From positions 184,357 to 248,356 of the forward strand of contig JARLHX010000423.1 in the NCBI GenBank assembly GCA_031292035.1: a DNA stretch of 64,000 nucleotides, in the 5' to 3' direction. This DNA is from Negativicutes bacterium. GTDB lineage: Bacteria; Bacillota_C; Negativicutes; Sporomusales_B; JARLHX01. The translations under genes and the position numbers were made by a program. A model generated the notes under the pieces. The model was not told where the DNA came from. It ran no database searches and saw only the letters and a list, made by a program, of their open reading frames with translations. The number at the start of each line of letters is the position of its first letter. Positions within the stretch are counted from its first letter, which is position 1. Positions 27,202 through 35,754 of the stretch are shown one piece after another.

Positions 27202-28663
27202 ATTGGGTCATAATGCCGAACCACTGCCAGTAGGTAGCGCCCAAGAGGACGATGATAAGGTAAGCGATAATGGTCAGCGGGATGCCGATTTTGATGAAGT
27301 CTTTGACTTCGAAGGTATCGGTACTGTAGGCCACCATGTTTTGGGGGGCGTTGACCGGCAGGATAAAGCCAAAACTGACGACATACTGCAGGATCATCGT
27401 CATGCCCATGATGTTGATACCAGGGGTTTGGACGCTTTGCAGCACCGAGATAATGATGGGGATCATTGCTGAAGCCAAGGCTGTGGCGCTGGCAAAGCCG
27501 AGGTGGACAATGATCAAGAAGGCTGCAAGGACGGCAAGGATGGCCAGCGCAGGCGCGGTTTGCAAGCTGAACATGGTGACGATGGCGGAGGCCAACCATG
27601 CGGCGCTCTTGGTGGCCAGCAGGGCCGAACCCAGGCTGATGCCGACCCCAAACAGGATGAGGGTGCCCCAGGGAATTCTGGACTGGGCGTCTTTCCAACT
27701 GATGACGCCGATGCCTGGCAGCAGCATGTAGGCTATGGCGGTCAGGGTGGTGGTGGAGGTATCAAAAGGATGAAATTTGCCCTCGGTGGCCCAGAAGCAC
27801 AGCAAAATCAGCGAAGTGGCCAGGAGCTTCTTTTCGGCAGGCTTCATCGACCCCAGATCGGCCAGGGCCTTGGCGATAGTTTCTTTACCGCCAGGGACTT
27901 CTTCGATTTCCGGCGGCATGAGTTTCATCAGCACGTAGTAGAGGGCAATCGACATGAGAACGGCGAAAGGGGCGGCTGCCATGAACCAGTAGCCCCAGGA
28001 AATGTCAACTCCCAACTGTTGCTTGATAAACTGGACGGCGATCATATTCTGGGCGGCGGCGGTCTTGATGCCGACGTTCCAGATACTGTCGGCCTGCGCT
28101 GTGGCGATCATCATCACGCCGGCAAAACGGCTTTTGAGCGGTACATCCAGGGCAACGATGATGCCCATGACAATTGGGACCAGGCAGGAAACGCGGGCGG
28201 TGGTGCTCGGGATAATAAAACTGAGCAGGAAGCCGACAGCGATAACCCCCATGAGTATCCGGTTGGTTCTAGCTCCGATCAGGGACAGGACGAAGAGGGC
28301 GATGCGTTTATCAAGACCGGTGAACATCATGGCCGCGGCGATGAAGAGGGCGCCGCCCACCAGAGCGAAGGCACCGGTACTGAAACCGGCCAGCGCCATA
28401 TCCAGACCTTTGGCGGTTCCAAGGACGACTTTCGGGTTGGCCATGCTCGGGGCTGTGCCTAGTAAGAAAGCCATAAGTGCAATGACAATGGCGGCGCTGA
28501 CCGGATAGGTAACACAGTCGCTCATCCAGACGACGACTGAGAAAACTAAAATTGCCAGCATCATTTTACCGGCCACCGGCAGTCCGGCCGGTGTCGGCAG
28601 GGAAAGGACAATCAATAAAGCGATAAATCCGATGATCAACCCGTACTTCTTGAAGAAATTCAT
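27200..28663 (-). CDS. DASS-family (SLC13-like) anion symporter
   Basis: A 487-residue inner-membrane protein from ATG 28663, preceded by AAGGAGGG; longer in-frame starts have no such site. About 12-14 membrane helices. LSFIIPSTTARVSCLVPIVMG is the first SNT-like substrate motif (near residue 140), and HLGFASATALASAMIPII the matching one in the second half. It differs clearly from the DASS gene at 10623 (longer central loop with PPEIEEVPGG), so the two are not a recent duplication. Likely takes up a dicarboxylate; substrate unknown. It is divergent from a TetR gene. Confidence 0.85.
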   Translation of the reverse strand: MNFFKKYGLIIGFIALLIVLSLPTPAGLPVAGKMMLAILVFSVVVWMSDCVTYPVSAAIVIALMAFLLGTAPSMANPKVVLGTAKGLDMALAGFSTGAFALVGGALFIAAAMMFTGLDKRIALFVLSLIGARTNRILMGVIAVGFLLSFIIPSTTARVSCLVPIVMGIIVALDVPLKSRFAGVMMIATAQADSIWNVGIKTAAAQNMIAVQFIKQQLGVDISWGYWFMAAAPFAVLMSIALYYVLMKLMPPEIEEVPGGKETIAKALADLGSMKPAEKKLLATSLILLCFWATEGKFHPFDTSTTTLTAIAYMLLPGIGVISWKDAQSRIPWGTLILFGVGISLGSALLATKSAAWLASAIVTMFSLQTAPALAILAVLAAFLIIVHLGFASATALASAMIPIIISVLQSVQTPGINIMGMTMILQYVVSFGFILPVNAPQNMVAYSTDTFEVKDFIKIGIPLTIIAYLIIVLLGATYWQWFGIMTQ

Positions 28664-28815
28664 AGTAACCCTCCTTCGTGTAATGGCAAATTGCCGAAAA
28701 AATGAGAAGCCCGGTATAAATATATTTGGCTCTATATATCTTTTAACAAAAAACTGAAAAATCCTGTAGGCCGCCAACAATAATCAGCCAGATATCCCAC
28801 AATTTTAACAGAACA

Positions 28816-28844
28816 TTGACAGGGGTCATGAGTCTTCCTATAAT
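28816..28844 (+). promoter_or_regulatory. Consensus promoter of the tetR-emrAB operon with overlapping palindrome
   Basis: TTGACA (28816-28821), 17-nt spacer, TATAAT (28839-28844): a perfect consensus. TGAC-AGGG-GTCA (28817-28828) overlaps the -35 box and shares TGAC/GTCA ends with the operator-like site at 29520-29538. Confidence 0.8.
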
Positions 28845-28880
28845 GAAGATGGGTGTTTATTCTACCTTGGGAGGTCACTT

Positions 28881-29498
28881 ATGATCCATCACCAGGAACC
28901 GGCTGCGGAAGATTCCCGTTCAAAGCGCCAGCATATTCTGGATGCCGCCTATGAGGTTTTCTCGCGCAAGGGTTACAACCGCGCTACAGTGGATGAGATT
29001 ATCGCCCTGGCCGACACCGGCAAAGGTACGGTGTACAATTATTTTGTCAACAAGGAACAACTCTTTTTTACGCTGATCCAGGAGCGAAACAGGCCCTTTG
29101 AAGTGGCTTTGGAACAGGTAGCTGCTTCCGACGAGCCGCCGCTTGGCAAAATCAAGACTATGGTCAGGCTGTTTTTGCGGTTTCATATCGAGAACGGTGA
29201 TCTGTGGCGGGTGCTGATTCATGAAGTACGCGGTTTTCAGATGGGACACTCATCTCTCTCTCAGGAAACCAACAAAAAATATCAAGATGTTCTTGTCAGT
29301 GTCGCCGGTTCGCTGGAAAAGGTTATGGCGGAAGGCGTTGCCAAAGGGGTGCTACGGGAATATGACGTTGTCAAGGCGACCTATGCCCTATTCTCCGTGG
29401 TTTTGACGATGGTGTATCAAAATTTGGTTGGTGAGGATGTCGACATGACCGCAGACGGGATCACCGATATCTTTTTGTTCGGGATGGCTAAAAAATAG
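28881..29498 (+). CDS. TetR/AcrR-family regulator
   Basis: A 205-residue repressor. Residues about 18-65 form the TetR helix-turn-helix (HILDAAYEVFSRKGYNRATVDE, then GKGTVYNYFVNKEQLF). The ligand domain is all-helical and variable, so its effector cannot be told. GGGAGGT precedes ATG 28881. It is the first gene of a three-gene set with emrA- and emrB-like genes, so it most likely represses its own operon until a toxic compound binds. Confidence 0.9.
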   Translation: MIHHQEPAAEDSRSKRQHILDAAYEVFSRKGYNRATVDEIIALADTGKGTVYNYFVNKEQLFFTLIQERNRPFEVALEQVAASDEPPLGKIKTMVRLFLRFHIENGDLWRVLIHEVRGFQMGHSSLSQETNKKYQDVLVSVAGSLEKVMAEGVAKGVLREYDVVKATYALFSVVLTMVYQNLVGEDVDMTADGITDIFLFGMAKK

Positions 29499-29519
29499 TG
29501 TAAACTTTTTTTATGGTTG

Positions 29520-29538
29520 TGACTGACTGAACGGTCAG
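29520..29538. promoter_or_regulatory. TetR-type operator-like site between tetR and emrA
   Basis: TGACTG and CGGTCA are imperfect inverted repeats about an AA centre, preceded by another GACTG. Such TGAC...GTCA palindromes are common TetR-family sites; the gap between the two genes is only 57 nt. Confidence 0.45.
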
Positions 29539-29555
29539 CAGGAGGAGGATGTTAG

Positions 29556-30587
29556 GTGGGCGAGAACGGAACCGGCAAAAAACGCAAAATCGTCGTTAGT
29601 TTGTTGGTGGCATTTTTGCTGATTGGTGCCGTTGGTGGGGGATATTATTGGTATTATACAACGAAGTATGTCAGCACCGACGACGCCAGGATCAGCGGTA
29701 CGATTGTTAGTATCAGCAGCAAGATTTCGGGCAAGGTGGGCCAACTGATGGTGGCGGAGGGTGATATTGTCAAGGCCGGCCAGGTATTGGCCCGCATCGA
29801 TCCCCAAGATATCGTGGCACAGCGGGTACAGGCCGAAGCAGCTCTGGCGGCGGCCAGGGCAAACTATGAACAGTTGGTCAACGGCTCAAGACCACAGGAA
29901 ATCCAACAGGCCCGGGCGGGAGCAGAGCAGGCCAAGGCGAATTTGGACAATGCGGCTTTAAATAATGAACGGATGGAAAAATTATTCCGCGACGGTGCCA
30001 TCAGCGCGTCCCAGCGGGACAATGCCCTGACCAGTTACCAGGTGGCCAGAGAAAGCTACAACGCTGCCAGCCAGACCCTTGATCTGACGGTGGTCGGCGC
30101 GCGCGAGGAAACCATCCGGGCTGCAGCGGCCCAGATGAAACAGGCCGAGGCCGCCGTGGCGGCTCTCAATCTCAATTATGGCGACACGACCATTGTTTCA
30201 CCGGTAGACGGCATTGTAGCTTTGAAATCGGCCAACGCCGGCGAAGTGGTTGTTATGGGCCAACCGCTGTTCAGTGTTATCGACAGCAATGATATCTGGG
30301 TCAATGCCCGGATTGAGGAAACGTATATCGGCAAATTGAAGATCGGCCAATTGGTGGAGTACACCATCGACGGCTATCCTGGGCGCACGTTTTATGGACG
30401 GATTTATGATCTCGGCAACGCCGCTACTTCGGTATTTGCATTGATTCCCACCGAGAACGCTTCCAATAATTTTACGAAGGTGACCCAACGCATCCCCATC
30501 AAAATCAGCCTGCCGGAAAACAGCGATGTTGTCTTCCGCCCCGGCATGTCAGTACTGATTAAGGTCCACCTGGATAAACGGGGGTGA
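29556..30587 (+). CDS. Membrane fusion protein of an efflux pump (EmrA/HlyD family)
   Basis: A 343-residue protein starting at GTG 29556 after GGAGGAGG. Residues about 9-31 are one membrane helix. The first half-lipoyl domain (ISGTIVSISSKISGKVGQLMVAEGD) is followed by an alpha-helical hairpin (about 88-195, AARANYEQLV, QAKANLDNAAL) and the second lipoyl half (TTIVSPVDGIVALKSANAGEVV), then the beta-barrel domain. It bridges the inner-membrane pump encoded 4 nt downstream to the outer membrane, which fits a diderm cell. No TolC-type gene is in the window. Confidence 0.9.
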   Translation: MGENGTGKKRKIVVSLLVAFLLIGAVGGGYYWYYTTKYVSTDDARISGTIVSISSKISGKVGQLMVAEGDIVKAGQVLARIDPQDIVAQRVQAEAALAAARANYEQLVNGSRPQEIQQARAGAEQAKANLDNAALNNERMEKLFRDGAISASQRDNALTSYQVARESYNAASQTLDLTVVGAREETIRAAAAQMKQAEAAVAALNLNYGDTTIVSPVDGIVALKSANAGEVVVMGQPLFSVIDSNDIWVNARIEETYIGKLKIGQLVEYTIDGYPGRTFYGRIYDLGNAATSVFALIPTENASNNFTKVTQRIPIKISLPENSDVVFRPGMSVLIKVHLDKRG

Positions 30588-30591
30588 AACC

Positions 30592-32226
30592 GTGAATATC
30601 CCCAATATCCCCCGGCTTACGGTGCCAGACACGACATATCGCTGGTGGGCCCTTGGAGTAACCATCATCGGCGGCTTTATGAGTATTCTGGATACCAGTA
30701 TTGTTAATATTGCCATCCCGAAAATGATGGCGGTCTTTTCCGTTGATTCCGAAGATGCGCAGTGGATTTTGACTGCCTATATGCTGACCATGGGTGTGCT
30801 GCAGCCGATTACCGGCTATTTTTGTGATGTGTTCGGCACGCGGCGGATGTATCTGCTCAGCCTGGCGGCCTTCACCGCCGGCTCGGCACTTTGTGGTATC
30901 GCCTGGAGCAACGACAGTATGATCTTTTTTCGCATCATCCAGGCGGTCGGCGGCGGTTTGATCATCCCGGTGACCATGACTATTGTCTACCAGGTATTTC
31001 CGGTCAAGGAGCGCAATATGGCTCTGGCTATCTGGGGTATTTCGGCGATGGTCGCGCCGGCTGTCGGCCCCACCCTCAGCGGCTATCTCACCGAATACTG
31101 GGACTGGCGGCTGATTTTCACTGTCAATATACCGGTCGGTATCATCGGCTATGTAATGGCTGCGCTGGTCCTCCGGGAAACGGTTCTCCATAAGGACAGC
31201 AAGTTTGATTTCGGCGGCTTCGTCACCTCGGCCCTGGGCCTTTTCTGTCTGCTCTTGGCCCTCAGCAAAGGGGTGGATGACGGCTGGACCTCACCTTATA
31301 TCGTGGCTTTGCTTTATGTCGCCGTTGCCAGTCTGACTCTATTTGTGGCAATCGAGCTCAACCACGCCAACCCAATTATGGATCTTCGGCTGTTTCAGGA
31401 CAGGAACTTTGCCTGCAGCAGTATGGTTATCTTCCTCGGCTGTATTGGCCTGTTCGGCGGGCTGTTTCTCATTCCGCTCTTTATGGAAAACCTGCGGGAC
31501 TATTCGGCGATGCAAACTGGTATCATGATGCTGCCGGCGGCAGTGGCTTCGGGTTTGATGATGCCGGTAGCGGCTAAGCTGGCTGATCGATTCGGCGCAA
31601 AGCCGGTGGTAGTGGCCGGAGTTTTTTTTCTTGGCCTCAGCTGCTACCCTCTGGCCAGTCTGGACATGGATACCACTTACCGGAGCATTGAATTGGCGAT
31701 GATATTGCGCGGCATGGGACTGGGACTCTTCATGATGCCGGTTACCGTGCTGGGGATGAATACAGTGCCGCTGGCCAAAATCAGCCGGGCGTCGTCGCTG
31801 AACAATACCATCCGCCAGGTCAGCGGATCGCTGGGGATCGCCCTCTTGTCGACCATGCTCCAGAATAGGCAGATTTACCATCTGGCTACCAATGCCGAGC
31901 AGATTAATGTAGCATCTTTTCCCACCAAACAAGCGATGGTCAGTTTTGAAGGGATGCTTTGGAGCAAAGGCACGCCGCCGGCTGCTGCCAAACACATGCT
32001 GACCTACATCGACAATCTGTACAACCAGGCCGGCGTTGCCCCCGGTTTGCTGCAACAAAAGGCCATGGCTCTGATTAACATGGTTGTTCAGCGCCAGTCG
32101 CTGATCTTCGCCTTTGATGACGCTTTCTTCTTTTTGATGGCAATGTGCTTTGTGGCGCTTGTCCCGGCCCTGCTGCTCAAACCGGCCAAGTCCAAAGGCG
32201 GCGCCGGACCGGTGATGATGGACTAA
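30592..32226 (+). CDS. DHA2-family MFS drug exporter (EmrB/QacA type)
   Basis: A 544-residue inner-membrane protein with 14 predicted helices. FMSILDTSIVNIAIPKM in helix 1 is the DHA2 signature (LDxTIVNVALP), QWILTAYML follows, and GYFCDVFGTRRMYLLS is motif A. IQAVGGGLIIPVTMTI is motif C of antiporters. GTG 30592 lies 4 nt after the fusion protein stop, so the pair is translationally linked. Together with the TetR regulator this is a proton-driven multidrug efflux operon. Confidence 0.92.
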   Translation: MNIPNIPRLTVPDTTYRWWALGVTIIGGFMSILDTSIVNIAIPKMMAVFSVDSEDAQWILTAYMLTMGVLQPITGYFCDVFGTRRMYLLSLAAFTAGSALCGIAWSNDSMIFFRIIQAVGGGLIIPVTMTIVYQVFPVKERNMALAIWGISAMVAPAVGPTLSGYLTEYWDWRLIFTVNIPVGIIGYVMAALVLRETVLHKDSKFDFGGFVTSALGLFCLLLALSKGVDDGWTSPYIVALLYVAVASLTLFVAIELNHANPIMDLRLFQDRNFACSSMVIFLGCIGLFGGLFLIPLFMENLRDYSAMQTGIMMLPAAVASGLMMPVAAKLADRFGAKPVVVAGVFFLGLSCYPLASLDMDTTYRSIELAMILRGMGLGLFMMPVTVLGMNTVPLAKISRASSLNNTIRQVSGSLGIALLSTMLQNRQIYHLATNAEQINVASFPTKQAMVSFEGMLWSKGTPPAAAKHMLTYIDNLYNQAGVAPGLLQQKAMALINMVVQRQSLIFAFDDAFFFLMAMCFVALVPALLLKPAKSKGGAGPVMMD

Positions 32227-32265
32227 TGCACGCTCGGGAGCTAGAGAAATAAAGAGGCAAACCAA

Positions 32266-32297
32266 AAAGGGAGCACATTTTAAGTGCTCCCTTACTT
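32266..32297. terminator. Bidirectional terminator after emrB
   Basis: AAGGGAGCAC and GTGCTCCCTT arms around a 7-nt loop, with a T-rich tail on the plus strand and TTTTTGG on the minus strand. It would end both the efflux operon and the small minus-strand unit. Confidence 0.82.
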
Positions 32298-32299
32298 TT

Positions 32300-32319
32300 C
32301 GTACAATACACATTGTACG
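32300..32319. promoter_or_regulatory. Perfect palindrome CGTACAAT-N4-ATTGTACG
   Basis: An 8-bp perfect inverted repeat with 4-nt centre. A second inverted repeat CGTTT/AAACG follows at about 32326-32341. Both lie within the 3' part of the minus-strand unit; they may be RNA hairpins or protein sites. Confidence 0.45.
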
Positions 32320-32343
32320 GTTTGACGTTTGCTAGTAAACGCT

Positions 32344-32457
32344 TCAGTTGACAATATCAAATTGTGGATCCCAGATCAGGTCCATCAACTCCTCTGGTTG
32401 GAGAGCTGGCTCTTGGAACTGTGGTTCAGTTCCGTCTAAGTTTTTCACTGGAATCAC
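32344..32457 (-). CDS. Possible small acidic protein (37 aa or longer), unrecognised
   Basis: On the minus strand a frame with coding character, rich in Glu, Gln, Pro and Asp, ends DLIWDPQFDIVN at TGA 32346-32344. GTG 32457 is the first usual start codon, giving 37 residues. The open frame continues upstream for about 17 more codons (ending in Glu/Lys-rich residues) to a TAA without an obvious start. GTG 32457 overlaps the stop of a 14-codon basic micro-ORF (32498-32454, MKKKKRQTKKLGMG), which has a good ribosome-binding site, so coupling or frameshifting is possible. I do not recognise the family. Confidence 0.38.
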   Translation of the reverse strand: MIPVKNLDGTEPQFQEPALQPEELMDLIWDPQFDIVN

Positions 32458-32516
32458 CCCATTCCAAGTTTCTTGGTCTGCCTTTTCTTCTTTTTCATCC
32501 TCTTCCTTGTGTCTTT

Positions 32517-32545
32517 ATTATAAGACAAAAAGCGCCATATTGCAA
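32517..32545 (-). promoter_or_regulatory. Promoter of the small minus-strand unit
   Basis: On the minus strand, TTGCAA (32545-32540), 17-nt spacer and TATAAT (32522-32517). It lies 40 nt after the metQ stop, with no clear metQ terminator between. Confidence 0.65.
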
Positions 32546-32585
32546 GAGGTAAACATGTATACATTATTGGACGATTTCGCTGGTT

Positions 32586-33392
32586 TTACCAGGCGGCTAC
32601 CACCGAACCCTTGAAATGTTCCTGGATAAACTGTTTCACCTCATCCGACTGATAGGCCTTTACCAGCTTGGCTACCGCCGCGTTGTCCTTGTCTTTGCTC
32701 CGGACAGCGATAATGTTGGCATAGGGGGAATTGGCGTCTTCAATCGCCAAGGCGTCGCGGACGGGAACAAGGCCGGCAGTAATGGCATAGTTGGTGTTGA
32801 TGGCCGCCATGTCGACGTCGTCCAGTGAGCGGGGGATCTGGGCCGCGTCAAGTTCTTTGATGTTCAGTTTTTTCGGATTGTCGCTGATATCGGTGACCGC
32901 CGCGGTCAGTCCTGCACCGGCTTTGAGCTTAATGATGCCGAGCTTCTCTAAGAGCAGCAGGGCCCGGCCGCCGTTGGTGGGGTCATTGGGAATGGCCACG
33001 ATCGCTCCGGTTTTCAGGGCGCTGGCTTCCTTGACTTTTTTAGAGTAGACACCCATCGGGAAGATGACGGTTTTGGCGACCGACACGAGGTCGTATTTGC
33101 GGTCTTTGACCATGTTGTCAAGATAGGGCTGATGCTGAAAACTGTTGACATCAATATCACCCTGGTTCAGGGCCACGTTGGGCTGAATGTAATCATTGAA
33201 TTCCACTACTTGGATTTTCAGGCCGTCTTTTTCAGCCACTTTTTTGACGACATCCATGATTTCGGCGTGAGGGCCGGCAGTAACTCCTACTTTCAGGGGC
33301 TTGTCGCCGCCGGGGCCGCTCTGGCCGCCGCAGCCGGTGAGCAGAGCCGACAGGCCAAACAGAATGACTAATAACAAAGCTGCTTTTTTCAT
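32586..33392 (-). CDS. metQ: Methionine ABC transporter substrate-binding lipoprotein
   Basis: A 268-residue NlpA/MetQ-family lipoprotein from ATG 33392 (GGAGG 8 nt upstream). The signal peptide ends in the lipobox LLTGC (Cys near residue 21). The mature part has KVGVTAGPHAEIMDVVKKVA, DYIQPNVAL, DVNSFQHQPYLD and IPNDPTNGGRALLLLE, all typical of methionine-binding NlpA proteins. It delivers methionine to MetI-MetN, encoded just upstream, and shares their SAM-I leader. Confidence 0.95.
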   Translation of the reverse strand: MKKAALLLVILFGLSALLTGCGGQSGPGGDKPLKVGVTAGPHAEIMDVVKKVAEKDGLKIQVVEFNDYIQPNVALNQGDIDVNSFQHQPYLDNMVKDRKYDLVSVAKTVIFPMGVYSKKVKEASALKTGAIVAIPNDPTNGGRALLLLEKLGIIKLKAGAGLTAAVTDISDNPKKLNIKELDAAQIPRSLDDVDMAAINTNYAITAGLVPVRDALAIEDANSPYANIIAVRSKDKDNAAVAKLVKAYQSDEVKQFIQEHFKGSVVAAW

Positions 33393-33412
33393 ATCAATTA
33401 CCTCCGTTGTTT

Positions 33413-34066
33413 CTATTTTTTGTTGAGTCTGCGAGCGAGGATGTCGCCGCAAGATTGGACAATCTGGACCTGGGCGATCAGAATGACGACTGTAATCAGC
33501 ATGACATCGGCGCGGAAGCGCTGATAGCCATAGCGGATGGCCAGATCGCCAAGGCCGCCGCCGCCGATGGCCCCGGCCATGGCCGAATAGCCGATCAGGC
33601 TGACCACCGTCAAAGTGAGGCCGAGGACGATGGCCGGCAGGGCTTCGGGAATAAGTACCTTGAGAATGATCTGCCGCGGCGACGCTCCCATGGCCTGGGC
33701 GGCCTCGATTACGCCGTGATCGACTTCCTTGAGGGCGGCTTCGACGATGCGGCCGACAAAGGGGATGGCGGCCAGGCTGAGGGGGACGATGGCGGCCTCG
33801 GTGCCGATCGATGTGCCGACCAGGAGGCGGGTCAAGGGGATGATGGCCACCATCAGAATGATGAACGGGGTGGAGCGGGCGGCGTTGACAACAGCGCCGA
33901 GGATACGGTTGGCTGCCAGATTTTCCAGGATATGGCCCTTGTCGGTAGTGACCAGGACCACGCCAAGGGGGATGCCGGCAAGAGCGGCGACGGTGGCCGA
34001 GACGCCGACCATATAGATAGTTTCCCAGACAGACTTAGCCAGCAGCGCGAGCATTTCGGGAGACAT
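33413..34066 (-). CDS. metI: Methionine ABC transporter permease
   Basis: A 217-residue permease with five to six membrane helices and the EAA loop (VIEAAQAMGASPRQIILKVLIPEALPAI) that contacts MetN. YMVGVSATVAALAGIPLGV and NAARSTPFIILMVAIIP are canonical MetI segments. ATG 34066 overlaps the 3' end of metN by 32 nt. Confidence 0.95.
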   Translation of the reverse strand: MSPEMLALLAKSVWETIYMVGVSATVAALAGIPLGVVLVTTDKGHILENLAANRILGAVVNAARSTPFIILMVAIIPLTRLLVGTSIGTEAAIVPLSLAAIPFVGRIVEAALKEVDHGVIEAAQAMGASPRQIILKVLIPEALPAIVLGLTLTVVSLIGYSAMAGAIGGGGLGDLAIRYGYQRFRADVMLITVVILIAQVQIVQSCGDILARRLNKK

Positions 34067-35093
34067 AGCCCATCACCTCGATTCCCAGTTCCCGCGTTTG
34101 CAGGTGGTTTAACGCATTGTTGATATCATTCGGCTGTCCGGTGAGTTCGAGGATCAGGGTGCCGAACAGGGTGGAGCCGATATGGTCGATGTTGCCGTAG
34201 AGAATATTGGCGTCGACGTTATACCGCCGGATCAGCTCGGCAATGATGGGCTCTTCGGCGGTTTGACCGATGAAGGAGAGGCGGAGGACCAGGCTGCTGT
34301 CCGGCAGCGGCTGTGGTGAAAAGACGGTGTCGGCGAAAAAATCCGGCAGGTCGTAGTTGATGATGGTGCGGATAAATTCGCGGGTGGTGGCCGACTGGGG
34401 GGCGGTAAAGAGGTCGAGTACCGAGCCCTGTTCGATGATTCGCCCGTCTTCGATAACTGCCACCTGGTCGCAGATTTCTTTGATGACCTGCATCTCGTGG
34501 GTAATGAGGACGATGGTCAGGCCGAACCGGTTGTTGATGTCTTTTAAGAGTTTCAAAATCGATTTGGTGGTCTGGGGATCGAGGGCCGAGGTCGCCTCGT
34601 CGCAGAGCAGCAATTTGGGCCGGTTGGCCAGCGCCCGGGCGATGCCGACCCGCTGCTTTTGGCCGCCGCTGAGCTGGGCCGGATACTGGTCCTTTTTATC
34701 AGTCAGTCCGACCAGTTCGAGGAGGGGAGCCACTTCCCGGTGGATGTCGGCCTTTTTCCAGCCGGCCAGTTCCAGGGGAAAGGCTACATTGTCGTATACC
34801 GTTCGCGAGGACAGCAGGTTGAAATGCTGAAAAATCATGCCGATGCTCTTGCGCTCCTGCCGCAGTTCCTTTTCCGGCAGGCTGGTGAGCTCCCGGCCGT
34901 CGACAACTACCGTGCCGCCGGAGGGTCGCTCCAGCATATTGATGCAGCGGACCAGGGTGCTCTTACCGGCGCCGCTTTTACCGATAACGCCAAAGATTTG
35001 ACCGGCCGGGACCGACAGGCTAACCCCTTTTAGGGCCTCCACAGTCCCTGACGTCCCCGGAAAATGTTTGCTGATGTCTTTTAGTTCGATCAT
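34035..35093 (-). CDS. metN: Methionine ABC transporter ATPase
   Basis: A 352-residue ATPase. Walker A is GKSGAGKST (near residue 38), the signature LSGGQKQRVGIARAL and Walker B LLLCDEATSALDP follow. Residues about 260-345 are the NIL (ACT-like) domain (LVLRLSFIGQTAEEPIIAELI), where methionine binds to inhibit the transporter when the cell is replete. First gene of metNIQ; the ATG follows AAAAGGAGT. Confidence 0.96.
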   Translation of the reverse strand: MIELKDISKHFPGTSGTVEALKGVSLSVPAGQIFGVIGKSGAGKSTLVRCINMLERPSGGTVVVDGRELTSLPEKELRQERKSIGMIFQHFNLLSSRTVYDNVAFPLELAGWKKADIHREVAPLLELVGLTDKKDQYPAQLSGGQKQRVGIARALANRPKLLLCDEATSALDPQTTKSILKLLKDINNRFGLTIVLITHEMQVIKEICDQVAVIEDGRIIEQGSVLDLFTAPQSATTREFIRTIINYDLPDFFADTVFSPQPLPDSSLVLRLSFIGQTAEEPIIAELIRRYNVDANILYGNIDHIGSTLFGTLILELTGQPNDINNALNHLQTRELGIEVMGYVSRNARAAG

Positions 35094-35117
35094 AGCTGGG
35101 ACTCCTTTTTCTAAAAA

Positions 35118-35150
35118 TAAAAAAACCGACTTCGCAAATGAAGTGGTTTT
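35118..35150 (-). terminator. SAM riboswitch terminator
   Basis: On the minus strand, AACCACTTC and GAAGTCGGTT arms (one mismatch pair) followed by T7. Lies between the aptamer and metN. Confidence 0.85.
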
Positions 35151-35165
35151 GTCAGAAAAACCAGT

Positions 35166-35275
35166 TCTTCATCTGCCAGGACTTAATCCTGCAGGAATTG
35201 GCACCGTTTCGTATAAAACGAATGGTTGCCGCGGCGTCATCGGGCCAGTCCCTCAGCCAACTCATGATGAAAAAC
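35166..35275 (-). promoter_or_regulatory. SAM-I (S-box) riboswitch controlling metNIQ
   Basis: Read on the minus strand: P1 TTCATC/GATGAA, then ATGAGTTGGCTGAGGGA, CTGGCCCGATGACGCCGC, GGCAACC, CGGTGCCAATTCCTGC and GGCAGATGA, in the order of the S-box consensus. SAM binding would favour the terminator at 35118-35150 and switch the methionine transporter off. Confidence 0.95.
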
Positions 35276-35293
35276 AATATTTAGTTGAGACAA

Positions 35294-35323
35294 ATAGTAC
35301 CACAGGCGAGAAAAAATTGTCAA
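35294..35323 (-). promoter_or_regulatory. Promoter of metNIQ
   Basis: On the minus strand, TTGACA (35323-35318), 18-nt spacer, TACTAT (35299-35294), directly before the S-box aptamer. Confidence 0.72.
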
Positions 35324-35448
35324 GCGAAATAATCCAATGCATAAACATTTTCATAAGCTAAAGAATAAAAGCGGTGAAGCAGGAATGGACCGGCAGGAGG
35401 AGAATATATGTATGACAGTGTAATCGGCAGGGTAAAGGAGCGATGTTT

Positions 35449-35754
35449 ATGCCGTCAAACCCCAAACTGAAAGACACGCCCACCGACCAGCTTTTTCAGG
35501 CGGTGCTTCTTTTGGAAAACGAAGAAGAGTGTTACCAGTTTTTTGAGGATGTTTGTACAATTAGCGAGCTTAAAGCCATGGCCCAAAGGCTGGAAGTGGC
35601 CCGAATGCTGAAACATGGGCATACTTATGACGAAATCGTCACCCGGACAGGGGCCAGTACCGCTACAATCAGTCGGGTCAAGCGCTGCCTTTTTTACGGC
35701 GCTGACGGTTACAAGACAATATTAACTCGGTTGGATGGTGAAACAAGTACATGA
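35449..35754 (+). CDS. TrpR/YerC-family regulator, probable histidine-operon repressor (HisR-like)
   Basis: A 101-residue protein from ATG 35449 (AAGGAG 8 nt upstream); the ATG at 35443 is only 2 nt from it. It has the YerC/TrpR helical fold: FFEDVCTISELKAMAQRLEVARML, then the helix-turn-helix HGHTYDEIVTRTGASTATISRV. YerC-type proteins have been proposed as histidine-responsive repressors in Firmicutes. Its stop overlaps the hisZ start (ATGA), which supports a histidine role. A 20-codon micro-ORF with its own GGAGGAG site (ATG 35408 to TGA 35470) overlaps the start in another frame. Confidence 0.85.
   Translation: MPSNPKLKDTPTDQLFQAVLLLENEEECYQFFEDVCTISELKAMAQRLEVARMLKHGHTYDEIVTRTGASTATISRVKRCLFYGADGYKTILTRLDGETST

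Noticed and set aside
27503..28462. 319-codon plus-strand open frame opposite the DASS gene
   Set aside because: Its product is low-complexity (Gly, His, Asp, Gln rich) as expected from reading membrane-protein DNA backwards; no ribosome-binding site.
32348..32614. 88-codon plus-strand open frame
   Set aside because: Ser/Phe-rich product without ribosome-binding site; the minus strand has promoter, site and coding-like frames over the same DNA.
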